A stretch of 59,936 nucleotides of DNA from an uncultured Oscillospiraceae bacterium (GCA_934589155.1 CAKTNP010000009.1:1-59936), one strand, 5' to 3'. Counted from the first letter of the stretch, positions 25,245 through 34,218 are shown. The notes: a model not told the origin generated them from the sequence alone. A program made the numbers and translations.

Positions 25245-26914
25245 GCCTTAAAATTGGAACTTTCTCCCTGACGCAGCATTTCCTCCGCGCTTTTCAGGGT
25301 GATTTCCGTAATATTTGCCCCGCCGATGATCCGGGCCAGCTCCGCCTTCCGCCCTTCCAGCTCCAGAGGCGTCACGGTGGTGTAGGTCCTCCCCTGCCGC
25401 TCCCCCTTGGCGATGAGCAGATGGATCTCCGCCAGGGCCGCGATCTGGGGCAGGTGGGTCACGCAGAGGACCTGCTTGGTCCTGGCCACGCTGCGGAGCT
25501 TCTCCGCCACCTTCTGGGCGGCCCGACCGGAAACGCCGGTGTCCACCTCGTCAAAGATCAGGGTGGGCACATGGTCCTGCTCCGCCAGCACGTTCTTGAG
25601 GGCCAGCATGATCCGGGCCAACTCGCCGCCGGAGGCCACCTTGCTCATAGGCTTCAGGCTCTCGCCTATGTTGGCGGACATGTAAAAGGCCACGGTGTCG
25701 GCACCGGTGGGGCCCAATTCCGTTTCCGTAAAATTGCAGGAAAACTGGACCTTGGGCATATCCAACTGCCGCAGCTCCTCCAGGATCCGGGCGGTGAGGC
25801 CCTGAGCGGCCTCCTGCCGGGCGCTCCGCAGGGCTTTCGCCGCCGACCAGGCCTCCGCCTCGGCGGATTTCCGCTTTTCCTTCAGCCGCTCCAGGCGGTC
25901 GTCGGCAAATTCGATCTCGTCCAGCTCCTTCTGTGCTTTTTCCAGATAGGCCAGAATGTCGGCGCAGGTGGCGCCGTATTTCCGGCGGAGCCGGTGAATG
26001 GTGTCCAGCCGTGTCTCGATCTCCTCCAGCTCCTCGGCGGAGTAGGCAAAGGCATCTTTCTGGTCCCGGAGCTCCTCGGCGGCATCCTGAACCTGGTACA
26101 TAAGGTCCGCCACCCGCCGGTGGAGGGCCTCCAGACTGTCGTCATACCGACCGATCCGAGAAAGGGCCTGCTCCGCCTGGGCCAGCAGCGCCGCGGCGCC
26201 GTCGCTCATATCGTCCCCGTAGAGGCAGGCAACCGCCGAGTCCATGCCGTCGGAAAGCTTTTCCGCGTTCTGCAGCAGCTTTCGCCGGGCCTCCAGGGTC
26301 TCATCCTCACCGGGCTTCAGGTTCGCCCGGCTGATCTCGTCGATCTGGAACTTCAGGGCCTCCATCCGGCGGAGCTTTTCGCTCTCATCCATGGACAACC
26401 GGTCGATCTCCCGGTTCAAAGCCGCCACGGCGGCATATTTTTCGCCGTAGGCATCCAAAAGGGCCTGATCCCGGCCGAAGGCATCCAGATAGCCCAGATG
26501 GTTGGCCTCGTCAAACAGGGCCTGGGAATCATGCTGGCCGTGAATGTTGATGAGCTGCAGACCCAGCTGCCGCAGAGCGGAGACGGTAACGGCCTGGCCG
26601 TTGACCCGGCAGACATTCTTCCCGTCCAGGAAGATCTCCCGCTGGATCATGGTCTCCGGCGCATAAGTCACGTGATAGTCCCCAAACCAAGAAAGCTCCG
26701 GCATGTCCGTGAAAATTGCACTGACAAAGGCCTTCTGGGTGCCGGTCCGGATCACGTCCCGATAGGTTCGTTCTCCCAGAATGGCGGAGATTGCGTCGAT
26801 GACGATGGATTTACCGGCGCCGGTCTCACCGGTCAGCACGTTGAAGCCCCGGCCAAAGGTAATATCGGCCTGGTCAATGACAGCGATATTCTCAATATGC
26901 AGCAGGCTCAGCAA
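25241..26914 (-). CDS. recN: DNA repair protein RecN
   Basis: 557 residues. Walker A GETGAGKSIVIDAI at about 30-43, long coiled-coil arms in the middle, and a C-terminal ABC signature/Walker B region (VASGGELARIMLALK, TLIFDEVDTGVSG). It is an SMC-like ATPase acting at double-strand breaks. The start is a TTG at 26914 with AGGGGG 8 nt upstream. It is last in the nusB-recN gene block. Confidence 0.96.
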   Translation of the reverse strand: MLSLLHIENIAVIDQADITFGRGFNVLTGETGAGKSIVIDAISAILGERTYRDVIRTGTQKAFVSAIFTDMPELSWFGDYHVTYAPETMIQREIFLDGKNVCRVNGQAVTVSALRQLGLQLINIHGQHDSQALFDEANHLGYLDAFGRDQALLDAYGEKYAAVAALNREIDRLSMDESEKLRRMEALKFQIDEISRANLKPGEDETLEARRKLLQNAEKLSDGMDSAVACLYGDDMSDGAAALLAQAEQALSRIGRYDDSLEALHRRVADLMYQVQDAAEELRDQKDAFAYSAEELEEIETRLDTIHRLRRKYGATCADILAYLEKAQKELDEIEFADDRLERLKEKRKSAEAEAWSAAKALRSARQEAAQGLTARILEELRQLDMPKVQFSCNFTETELGPTGADTVAFYMSANIGESLKPMSKVASGGELARIMLALKNVLAEQDHVPTLIFDEVDTGVSGRAAQKVAEKLRSVARTKQVLCVTHLPQIAALAEIHLLIAKGERQGRTYTTVTPLELEGRKAELARIIGGANITEITLKSAEEMLRQGESSNFKA

Positions 26915-26941
26915 GGAGAACGCCCCCTTTTTTCTCAGAAG

Positions 26942-27394
26942 TCAGGACAGCAGATTTTTGATCTCACCGCAGAAGGCGGCAGCGGCATTGGAATCCCGCA
27001 TGACCAGAAACACGGTGTCGTCACCGGCCAGGGTCCCCACCACCACGGACATGTTCATGGCGTCCACAGCAGAAGCGGCGGCGGAAGCCAGCCCCGGCAT
27101 AGTCTTGATAATGACCATATTCTGGGCATAGTCGTAACTGGTGATGCACTCTCTGAAAATGGTGTTGAGCCGGGCAGAGAAGGTGCCGGCTCCCTCCCGC
27201 ACGGAGGTAGTGTAGCGATAGGTGCCGAAGGAAGTCAGTTCCTTCACCACCCGAAGTTCCTTGATATCCCTGGAAATGGTAGCCTGGGTGCTGTAAAAGC
27301 CCGCGTTCTGGAGCTCCTCCAGCAGCTGCTCCTGGGTCTCGATGTCCTTTGTGGAGATGATCTCCATGATCTTTGCCTGGCGTTGGGTCTTCAT
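26942..27394 (-). CDS. argR: Arginine repressor ArgR/AhrC
   Basis: 150 residues. N-terminal winged helix (RQAKIMEIISTKDIETQEQLLEEL, TQATISRDIKELRVVK) and C-terminal arginine-binding/hexamerisation domain with GTLAGDDTVF. It controls arginine biosynthesis and catabolism. Its location between nadK and recN is the conserved Firmicutes order. ATG 27394 chosen by homology and the GGAG site upstream. Confidence 0.95.
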   Translation of the reverse strand: MKTQRQAKIMEIISTKDIETQEQLLEELQNAGFYSTQATISRDIKELRVVKELTSFGTYRYTTSVREGAGTFSARLNTIFRECITSYDYAQNMVIIKTMPGLASAAASAVDAMNMSVVVGTLAGDDTVFLVMRDSNAAAAFCGEIKNLLS

Positions 27395-27407
27395 CCGGTC
27401 CACTCCT

Positions 27408-28271
27408 TTACTGATTTCTGAATTTGTTGGAAATGATGTCGTAAAAACTGCGATCTTTGATCCGAACAAGCTGGGTCTCCAGCTTGGACCGGGAAACGAC
27501 CACGGTATCTCCTGTGTTCAGGCGCATGGCCCGGCCGCCGTCGGCGGAAACAAAGGCGTTCTTTCGCCCGATCTTGCCAATCTTCACGGAAACCACCCGC
27601 TGGTCCGAGGCCACGATGCCTCGGCTCTGAATGTCATGGGCGCAAATAGGGGTAATGAGAATGTTCCGGGCCTCCGGCTCCACAATGGGGCCTCCGGCGG
27701 AGAGATTATAGGCCGTGGAGCCGGTGGGGGTGGCCACGATCAGGCCGTCGCCGCCGTAGCTCAAGGCCTGGACCCCGTCGCAGAATACGCTCAGGTGTAC
27801 GATCCGGGCCACGGCGCCCTTGGCCACCACTACGTCGTTGAGGCAGGTCTCCTCCAGCAGGGTTTGGCCCTCCCGGATCACCTTCACGTCCAGCATCATC
27901 CGCCGGTCGATCTCATATTCGTTTCGGGCCAGCTTGTCCAGCAGGTCCAGTTCCGTATTTTCCAGCTCCGCCATAAAGCCCATGGTGCCGATATTCACCC
28001 CCAGAATGGGGATCCCGGCCCGGGCCGCCGCCTTGGAGGCATGGAGAATGGTGCCGTCTCCACCGAAGCAGATCAGCATCTCCGCACGGGGTAGCTCCCG
28101 GTGAATGTCCTCAAAGGGTACGTTCTTGGGCAGGTCAAAGCTCTTATCCACGTCAAAGGGCAGACAGATATGGGTCTCCACCCCAAGCTTTTCCAGCCGG
28201 TCCCGGGCGGCCAGCACAGTCTTGAAGTTCTTATCCCGATAGGGATTGGGTGTCATTACAACACGCTTCAT
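27408..28271 (-). CDS. nadK: NAD kinase
   Basis: 287 residues. The catalytic GGDGT motif (ICFGGDGTILHASK) and the glycine-rich GDGLIVATPTGSTAYNLSAGGPIV are present. It phosphorylates NAD to NADP with ATP. It overlaps tlyA by 4 nt. Confidence 0.95.
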   Translation of the reverse strand: MKRVVMTPNPYRDKNFKTVLAARDRLEKLGVETHICLPFDVDKSFDLPKNVPFEDIHRELPRAEMLICFGGDGTILHASKAAARAGIPILGVNIGTMGFMAELENTELDLLDKLARNEYEIDRRMMLDVKVIREGQTLLEETCLNDVVVAKGAVARIVHLSVFCDGVQALSYGGDGLIVATPTGSTAYNLSAGGPIVEPEARNILITPICAHDIQSRGIVASDQRVVSVKIGKIGRKNAFVSADGGRAMRLNTGDTVVVSRSKLETQLVRIKDRSFYDIISNKFRNQ

Positions 28272-29080
28272 TCGTGGCCTCCCTTCAAGGTCTCATGGGC
28301 ACGGGCCACCAATTCCCCAAGATCCGGCAGGTTTTCCTGGCCGGGCTCCATGGAAAGATGACCCAAAAACTCAATGTTCCCCTCCGGTCCCTTGACCGGC
28401 GAGAAGGTCAGGCCCCGGATGGTCATATCCAGGCTCCCGGCCAGAGCCACGAAGTTTTCCAGGACCTCCTGATGGACGGCGGGATCCCGGACTACGCCCT
28501 TCTTGCCCACCTTGTCCTTTCCGGCTTCAAACTGGGGCTTGATGAGGCATAGGACCTGGCCCGTGGGCTTCAGCAGCTGCCGGATCACCGGCAGCACGAT
28601 CTTCAAGGAAATAAAGGAAACGTCCACCACGGAAAGGTCCAGGGGCTCCCCCAGATCCTCCGGCGTTACGTTCCGGATGTTGGTTCGCTCCATGCAGACC
28701 ACCCGGGGGTCGTTGCGGACCTTCCAGGCCAGCTGACCGTAGCCCACGTCGATGGCGAAGACCTTGGAGGCTCCATGCTGCAGGAGGCAGTCCGTAAAGC
28801 CTCCCGTGGAGGCGCCGGAGTCGCTGCACACATAGCCCTCCGGCCGAACGCCGAAGTCCCGCAGGGCCTTTTCCAACTTTAGCCCGCCCCGGCTCACATA
28901 GGGACACACGGCCCCCCGGACCTCGATGTCGGCGGTATCCTCGAACATGGCCCCGGGCTTGTCCGCCTTCTGGCCGTTGACGTACACCTCGCCGCTCATA
29001 ATAATGGCCTGGGCCTTGGAGCGGGTCTCCGCCAGGCCCTTTTCCGTCAAAAGGGCGTCTAACCGCTGTTTATTTTTCAC
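28268..29080 (-). CDS. tlyA: TlyA-family rRNA 2'-O-methyltransferase (S4 + FtsJ)
   Basis: 270 residues. N-terminal S4 domain (RLDALLTEKGLAETRSKAQAIIMSGEVYVNGQ) and FtsJ-like methyltransferase (CSDSGASTGGFTDCLLQHGASKVFAIDVGYGQL). The K-D-K-type residues (LVDVS, KPQFE) fit 2'-O-methyl transfer to rRNA. Some relatives are called hemolysins, but the family role is rRNA modification. It overlaps the dxs stop by 11 nt. Confidence 0.93.
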   Translation of the reverse strand: MKNKQRLDALLTEKGLAETRSKAQAIIMSGEVYVNGQKADKPGAMFEDTADIEVRGAVCPYVSRGGLKLEKALRDFGVRPEGYVCSDSGASTGGFTDCLLQHGASKVFAIDVGYGQLAWKVRNDPRVVCMERTNIRNVTPEDLGEPLDLSVVDVSFISLKIVLPVIRQLLKPTGQVLCLIKPQFEAGKDKVGKKGVVRDPAVHQEVLENFVALAGSLDMTIRGLTFSPVKGPEGNIEFLGHLSMEPGQENLPDLGELVARAHETLKGGHE

Positions 29081-30917
29081 GAGAAGAGCCCTCCTTTACC
29101 CGGTCTGCAATGCCCTGAGCGTCCAGCCCCAGGCTATGAAGCAGGAGCTTCCGCTCCCCATGGGTCACAAATTGGTCTCCGGTATTGACGGCGTCCATCC
29201 GGGCGCCGATCCCCTGCTCCGCCAGGGCCGCAATGACCTGCTCCCCCAGGGAGCCCTCCGCGGCGGCCTCTTCCACCACCAGAAGCCGCCCGGTCTTCTT
29301 CACGGACTCGGCAATGGGCGCAAGGTCCAGGGGCTTGATCTGAGCGATCCGCAAGACCTCGGCGGAGACCCCCTCCCGGTCCAGTAGCTCCGCCGCCTCC
29401 AGGACCTGGTTGATCATGGTACCGTAGGTCAGGATCGTCACGTCCCTGCCGGTCCGGAACACCATTTCCCGGGAAACCCCGGTATAGGCTCCGTCTCCCC
29501 CTCTGGGATAACGGACGGCCACGGGGCCGGTACATTCCTCCACGGCGTAGGTCAGCATTTCCCGAAGCTCTGCCTGGCTGGAGGGACATAGAATGGTCAT
29601 GCCAGGCACCTGACTCAGATACCCCACATCGTATAGGCCGTGGTGGGTCTCGCCGTCCTCGCCTACCAGGCCCGCTCGGTCCACGGCGAAGACCACGTGG
29701 AGCCCCAGGATCGCCACATCCTGGAAAATCATGTCATAGGCCCGCTGTAGGAAAGTGGAGTAAACGGCCACCACCGGGATCATGCCGCCCTTGGCAAGAC
29801 CTCCGGCCATAGACACGGCGTGGCCCTCGGCAATGCCCACATCAAAGGTCCGGTCCGGGAAGGCCGCCGCAAAGGGGGCCAGCCCCGTGCCCGGCAGCAT
29901 GGCCGCCGTAATGGCGCAGATCTTGGGATTTTTTTCTCCCAGCTGGGTCAGGGCCTTGCCGAAGGTACCGGAGAAGGTCTCTCCCCCGCCCTTCACCGGC
30001 TCGCCGGAGTCCGGGTGGAACTCGCCGATGCCGTGGAACATGGTGGGGTTCAGCTCCGCAGGTGCGTAGCCCCGGCCCTTCTGGGTGATCACGTGGAGCA
30101 GCACCGGCTTCTGCTCCGTTTTGGCGATCTGGAGCAGATACATCAGCCGGTCCAGATCGTGGCCGTCCACGGGTCCAATGTAGTTGAAGCCCATTTCCTC
30201 AAACATGGTGGTGCCGATCATGCTGTTTTTCAGCCATTTTTTGAAGCTATGGGTCATGGAATACAGAATTTTACCCCCGGGGATCCGATTCGTGAACTTC
30301 CGCCAGGCCTTTTTCAGGCCGAAATAGCTGGACCGGGTCCGGATCCGGGACAGATGCCGGGAAATGGCTCCCACGTTGCCGGAAATGGACATATCGTTAT
30401 CGTTCAGGATCACGATCAGGGGCAGATTGCTGGCACCGGCGTCGTTCAGCCCCTCAAAGGACAGGCCGCCGGTGGTGGCGCCATCGCCGATCAGGGCGAT
30501 CACATGGTGGTTCTGCCCCTGGGCCGTTCTGGCCCGGGCCAGGCCCAGGGCGATAGACACGGAATTGGAGGCGTGGCCCGCCACAAAGGCGTCCGTCACG
30601 CTCTCCGACGGCTTGGGAAATCCCGCCAAGCCGCCGAAACGCCGCAGAGAAGAAAACTGCTCCCTGCGGCCGGTCAAGATCTTATGCACATAGGACTGGT
30701 GGCCTACATCAAACACCAGCCGGTCCGCGGCGGTGTCGAACACCGTTTCCAGAGCCACGGTGAGCTCCACCACACCGAGGTTCGAGGCCAGATGGCCGCC
30801 GGTCTGGGACACATGCTCTACCAGAAAGCTCCGGATCTCCCCGCAGAGCTGTTCCAGCTCCTGGGGGCTCAATTTGATCAAATCTTCATGACCATGAATT
30901 TTCTCTAATATACTCAA
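29070..30917 (-). CDS. dxs: 1-deoxy-D-xylulose-5-phosphate synthase
   Basis: 615 residues. TPP-binding motif VIALIGDGATTGGLSFEGLND, HQSYVHKILTGR, and the DRAGLVGEDGETHHGLYD segment of the second domain are present. It condenses pyruvate and glyceraldehyde-3-phosphate at the start of the MEP isoprenoid pathway, matching ispA upstream. No ATG is in reach; TTG at 30917 (LSILEKIHG) is the best start, with TTG at 30929 possible. Both sites have a weak ribosome-binding site, so coupling to the preceding gene is likely. Confidence 0.95.
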   Translation of the reverse strand: MSILEKIHGHEDLIKLSPQELEQLCGEIRSFLVEHVSQTGGHLASNLGVVELTVALETVFDTAADRLVFDVGHQSYVHKILTGRREQFSSLRRFGGLAGFPKPSESVTDAFVAGHASNSVSIALGLARARTAQGQNHHVIALIGDGATTGGLSFEGLNDAGASNLPLIVILNDNDMSISGNVGAISRHLSRIRTRSSYFGLKKAWRKFTNRIPGGKILYSMTHSFKKWLKNSMIGTTMFEEMGFNYIGPVDGHDLDRLMYLLQIAKTEQKPVLLHVITQKGRGYAPAELNPTMFHGIGEFHPDSGEPVKGGGETFSGTFGKALTQLGEKNPKICAITAAMLPGTGLAPFAAAFPDRTFDVGIAEGHAVSMAGGLAKGGMIPVVAVYSTFLQRAYDMIFQDVAILGLHVVFAVDRAGLVGEDGETHHGLYDVGYLSQVPGMTILCPSSQAELREMLTYAVEECTGPVAVRYPRGGDGAYTGVSREMVFRTGRDVTILTYGTMINQVLEAAELLDREGVSAEVLRIAQIKPLDLAPIAESVKKTGRLLVVEEAAAEGSLGEQVIAALAEQGIGARMDAVNTGDQFVTHGERKLLLHSLGLDAQGIADRVKEGSSREK

Positions 30918-30936
30918 TTCACGACACAACCTGACA

Positions 30937-31572
30937 TTAAACTTTTCTCTGCGGCTGCTTTTTCCCTTTGGCGGCCTTCTTTTTGGGCCCGCACAAAAGC
31001 TGGGGCAGATGCTTGATCCCATACAGGACTCGGCCCACGGTCAGCACCACCTTGGTGCTGGACTCCATGGCGAAGCCCTTGCAGGCCGCCTTGCCGCCTA
31101 CGGTAAAGCCGGCCACCAGGGCGGACATCACAAGTCCCACCAGAGTCTGGCCGGAAAAGCCCAGCCGGGACACCAGCTGAACGGAAATATTGGCCGCGGC
31201 CGCACCGGAGACCACGCCGCAAATGTCGCCCACCACATCGTTGCAGATGGAGGACACCCGGTCGGCCTTCCGCAGCAGGTGGATACATTCCGCGGCGGCC
31301 GGGACCTTCTTAGCAGCCATGGAGTGAAAGGGCTTCTCCTCCGCGGAGGTCACGGCAACGCCGATGACGTCAAAGACAATACCAAGAAAAACGATGAAAA
31401 AAAGCACCGCGAAAGCCACAAAAATACCGGAGGCTTCCATCAGCGCGTCAGACACAAAGGAAATGGTGCCGGAGACCAGCATGGTCACCGGGAAGATCGT
31501 AAGAAGCCACCGGAGGTTTTCATTTTTTGCTTTCTTCTCTTTCTTATGCGGATCTGAGTCGTCCTTAGCCAA
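30937..31572 (-). CDS. Probable OLE-associated membrane protein (OapA-like)
   Basis: 211 residues. Hydrophobic helices at about 25-45, 50-80 and 140-165, and a very basic C-terminal tail (GPKKKAAKGKKQPQRKV). The part GIVFDVIGVAVTSAEEKPFH is reminiscent of the DUF21/CorB (CNNM) membrane domain. It sits directly between a 600-nt non-coding region and dxs, the place of OapA in genomes that carry OLE RNA. OapA binds OLE RNA and localises it to the membrane. TTG at 31572 is used, with AAAAGGAG 10 nt upstream. Identity is from location, size and topology; no motif is diagnostic. Confidence 0.75.
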   Translation of the reverse strand: MAKDDSDPHKKEKKAKNENLRWLLTIFPVTMLVSGTISFVSDALMEASGIFVAFAVLFFIVFLGIVFDVIGVAVTSAEEKPFHSMAAKKVPAAAECIHLLRKADRVSSICNDVVGDICGVVSGAAAANISVQLVSRLGFSGQTLVGLVMSALVAGFTVGGKAACKGFAMESSTKVVLTVGRVLYGIKHLPQLLCGPKKKAAKGKKQPQRKV

Positions 31573-31629
31573 TTGGGATACGCTCCTTTTGAATCGTAAT
31601 AAAAATAAAAAGTAACGGCGGCAGACAGG

Positions 31630-32226
31630 ATAAATCTTACGGCTTAGGTCGGGTGGGCTTTCCCCGGGGCGAACCCCCCGTTGCCGAAGGGGCAGTTTCC
31701 TTTTCATCTCCCCGTCCAAGCGTTGCCGGAATGGATACCCGATTGCCACTTAGACCGTACTGCAATCCCCTGTCTGCCCCAAAGGACAGCCTAGGTGTTT
31801 TCCACGGCGAAACAAACCGGTTCTTAGCCTCTTTTGCAAGCATGGTTTCCGGAAGCAATCGGCGAACGAGGTTTATGGCCATAAACGCTGATGCCTCGAT
31901 CCTCCATCCCCGCATGATCACGCAAGGCAGGCTACGCTGCACACAGCACACGATTCTGTGCACCGCAATGCAGGTTCATACCTGCTTCGTACGCAGTCAG
32001 GAGTCCAGATCGCTGGCTCGTTCAGCTGTCGCACAAGAACAGGTCTCCACGGAAGCCGGGTCGGGTATCTCATGCCATTGAAATGCGCCCGGGATCCTTA
32101 ACCCCCAGCACCCACCCTAAACTGGGCGTAAAAAGCAGGCACCAGGGACTTCATCGATATGCCCTTCAAAGGATTTTTAGGCCCTTCCTGGGAACCGGCA
32201 GTTCCGACTAGGATACTGCGCCGTTG
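31630..32226 (-). ncRNA. Probable OLE RNA (ornate large extremophilic RNA)
   Basis: A region of about 600 nt without a credible gene on either strand, while the flanking genes are packed tightly. It has its own promoter at the upstream end and a membrane protein gene immediately downstream, then dxs. This order (ispA, OLE, oapA, dxs, tlyA, nadK/argR, recN) and the length match known OLE loci of Firmicutes. Numerous short inverted repeats on the minus strand (e.g. GCAGGT..ACCTGC, GGTTTATGGCC..GGCCATAAACC regions) show structured RNA. The 3' limit is approximate. OLE RNA binds OapA and affects Mg2+ and stress physiology in Bacillus relatives. Confidence 0.8.
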
Positions 32227-32232
32227 AAATGT

Positions 32233-32261
32233 ATATTATCACAGATTTTCGGTATATACAA
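32233..32261 (-). promoter_or_regulatory. Promoter of the probable OLE RNA
   Basis: On the minus strand TTGTAT (32256-32261), 17 bp, TAATAT (32233-32238). Transcription would start near 32226, about 50 nt after the barstar stop. Confidence 0.6.
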
Positions 32262-32276
32262 GAGGATATGCAAAAA

Positions 32277-32561
32277 TTATTTTGCCGTTTCCTCCGTCTC
32301 CCATTCCAGGAGAAACCCGGGATTCTCCCGGGCGGCGTCCGTCACGGCCTTCCGGAACCCCTGGGCGTAGGCCCCCAGATTCTCGGCCAGGGCTGCGGCT
32401 CCCGTGACCTTCAGGCACCTGTCCGACAGCTCCGTCAGGCAATCGTAAAGGCCGTCCAGATTCCCGCCGTACCACTCCGGCAGCTCCAAACCGGCGGCCA
32501 GGGCCTCATGGAGCTCCCGCCGGTCCCGAATGGCCGCTCCGTTCAAAATACACCGGATCAT
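32277..32561 (-). CDS. Barstar-family ribonuclease inhibitor
   Basis: 94 residues. The barstar pattern is clear: LNGAAIRDRRELHEALAAGLELPEWYGGNLDGLYDCLTEL, where the WYGxNLDxLxDxL helix-loop carries the residues that plug the RNase active site, then an acidic C-terminal end (WETEETAK). It neutralises the RNase encoded just upstream, in the cytoplasm. Its ATG overlaps the RNase stop by 4 nt. Confidence 0.92.
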   Translation of the reverse strand: MIRCILNGAAIRDRRELHEALAAGLELPEWYGGNLDGLYDCLTELSDRCLKVTGAAALAENLGAYAQGFRKAVTDAARENPGFLLEWETEETAK

Positions 32562-33106
32562 TGGCCGTCCTCCGGAAACGCTGAGTAGACCACCTCAAAG
32601 GTCTCGTAATGGTCCTCGGTATAGTAGATTATCTGACAGTCCTCCCGGTACACCAATCGCTTGGCTCCCCGGCTGCCGGCGCCCAGGGTATCAATGTCGC
32701 ACTCGAAATAGGACAGCCCGTTCAGCTCCGGCAGGGCTCCCTCATAATTTCCGAAGCGGTCGCCGCCGATGCACTTGCCGGGGGCATAGTCCTCCAGACC
32801 GCCGCCGGGCCACCCCAAGGCCTTGGCCTCTTTTTTGGTAATGAAATTCTGCGGTAGACATCCGTACTGCCACACATACAGAGCCACATCCTCCTTGGAG
32901 GTGTATATTCCATCTTTATCCAGCAGAGGGACGGAGGTCGCCATGGGGACGGTCTCCGCTGTTCCCGGCCCAGAGGTCCCCGGCTCCGGTGAGGAGGCCG
33001 TCTGGGTGCTTACGGGATAGCCTCCATACCCCTGACCCACGCCGCAGGCGCTCAGAGACAGGACCAGCAGCACCGCCAGCAGCAGCGCAAGAATTCGTTT
33101 CGTCAT
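32558..33106 (-). CDS. Barnase-type secreted ribonuclease (lipoprotein)
   Basis: 182 residues. Lipoprotein signal with LSACG lipobox (Cys about 21) and a Ser/Pro/Thr-rich spacer to about 60. The rest aligns by eye with barnase: LPQNFITKKEAKALGWPGGGLEDYAPGKCIGGDRFGNYEG. Its catalytic residues are all present: Glu in YFECDID, Arg in KRLVYRED and His in TEDHYETF. It cleaves RNA outside the cell, most likely as a membrane-tethered enzyme. It lies between ispA and the OLE region, with barstar in overlap. Confidence 0.92.
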   Translation of the reverse strand: MTKRILALLLAVLLVLSLSACGVGQGYGGYPVSTQTASSPEPGTSGPGTAETVPMATSVPLLDKDGIYTSKEDVALYVWQYGCLPQNFITKKEAKALGWPGGGLEDYAPGKCIGGDRFGNYEGALPELNGLSYFECDIDTLGAGSRGAKRLVYREDCQIIYYTEDHYETFEVVYSAFPEDGQ

Positions 33107-33116
33107 GGCTTTCTCC

Positions 33117-33992
33117 TCAGAACTTCCGGTCCGTCAGCTCCCGGGCCAGCCAGGTGAGAAAATCCCGATCCGGGAAGGCCTCCAAGAAGCCAACGGCCCG
33201 TTCCGTATAATCCCGGACCATTTCCTCACACCGTTCCAGGCCATAGAGCCGCACGAAGGTGTTCTTGTCCTCGTCCACGTGAGTGGCCTTGCCCAGGGTC
33301 TTGGCATCGCCTACCACGTCCAGAATGTCGTCACGGATCTGAAATGCCAGACCCAGCAGTCCCGCAAAGGAGCAGGCCGCCTGGAGCTGAGCCTCGGTGC
33401 CGCCCCCGGCCAGAACGCCCAGGGCGCAGGCCGCATTCAGCAGGGCCCCGGTTTTCCGGGACTGGATGTCCAGGACCTCCTGCTCTGTGCAGGCCCGGCG
33501 CTCGCTGTCCATATCCAGGACCTGGCCGCCCACCATACCGAAGGTACCGGCATTCTCCGCCAGCACCGCCACGGCCCGGACAACGGTCTCCGCCGGTGCC
33601 TTGGCCGCGGACAGCACCGCAAAGGCGTCGGTGAGCAGTCCGTCTCCCGCCAGCACCGCCATGGCTTCGCCATAGACCTTGTGGTTCGTGAGCTTGCCCC
33701 GGCGATAGTCGTCGTTGTCCATGCAGGGCAAGTCGTCGTGAATGAGGCTGTAGGTGTGGATCATCTCCACCGCCGCCGCGAAGGGCGCCGCCGTCTCCGG
33801 CTCCCCGCCGCATATCTCGGCGAAGGCCAGGGTCAGAACCGGCCGCAGCCGCTTGCCCCCCGCCATAAGGCTGTATCCCATGGCGTCATAGATCTCATCC
33901 TGGGGCTGGCCCCGGCGTCCGTCCAGGGTGTCCTTCAAATAAGTTTCTATAAAGCTCTGGTATTGGGAAAGCTGTCTGCGGAAATCAGTCAT
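33117..33992 (-). CDS. ispA: Polyprenyl synthetase (farnesyl/geranyl diphosphate synthase)
   Basis: 291 residues. First Asp-rich motif LIHDDLPCMDNDD (FARM) and second FQIRDDILDVVGD (SARM) are intact, with GGKRLRP. It condenses isopentenyl diphosphate units, mainly to farnesyl diphosphate for undecaprenol and quinones. ATG 33992 overlaps xseB by 8 nt. Confidence 0.95.
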   Translation of the reverse strand: MTDFRRQLSQYQSFIETYLKDTLDGRRGQPQDEIYDAMGYSLMAGGKRLRPVLTLAFAEICGGEPETAAPFAAAVEMIHTYSLIHDDLPCMDNDDYRRGKLTNHKVYGEAMAVLAGDGLLTDAFAVLSAAKAPAETVVRAVAVLAENAGTFGMVGGQVLDMDSERRACTEQEVLDIQSRKTGALLNAACALGVLAGGGTEAQLQAACSFAGLLGLAFQIRDDILDVVGDAKTLGKATHVDEDKNTFVRLYGLERCEEMVRDYTERAVGFLEAFPDRDFLTWLARELTDRKF

Positions 33993-34218
33993 TTTCCTCA
34001 AACGCTCCTTCCACCGGCTGGCCGTCCGGGCCTTTGGACAGCTTTACGACTTTCAGCTCCGCTTTGTCCAGGAGCTTGGAGCATTTCTGCACCAGCCCTG
34101 TCCCCTCTTCAAAGAGCTTCATGGATTCTTCCAGGGCCACGTCGCCGCGCTCCATGGCACGGACGATCTCCTCCAGCCGGGTCAGGGCCTCTTCAAAGGT
34201 CGGTTCCTTTTTACTCAT
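33985..34218 (-). CDS. xseB: Exodeoxyribonuclease VII small subunit
   Basis: 77 residues. TFEEALTRLEEIVRAMERGDVALEESMKLFEEG is the XseB coiled-coil signature. It partners XseA to degrade single-stranded DNA. The ATG at 34218 overlaps the xseA end by 8 nt. Confidence 0.96.
   Translation of the reverse strand: MSKKEPTFEEALTRLEEIVRAMERGDVALEESMKLFEEGTGLVQKCSKLLDKAELKVVKLSKGPDGQPVEGAFEEND

Noticed and set aside
25238..27421. 727-codon open frame on the plus strand
   Set aside because: Antisense of recN and argR, both clearly real genes.
31637..32081. Open frames of 108 and 142 codons in the OLE region
   Set aside because: No ribosome-binding site, no motif and Arg/Ser/Pro-rich composition; they sit inside a structured non-coding RNA region.
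31630..32226. RNase P RNA as an alternative for the long non-coding region
   Set aside because: The region lacks the usual RNase P hallmark segments that I would expect (such as GAGGAAAGTCC and ACAGAAA), and the gene order fits OLE RNA.
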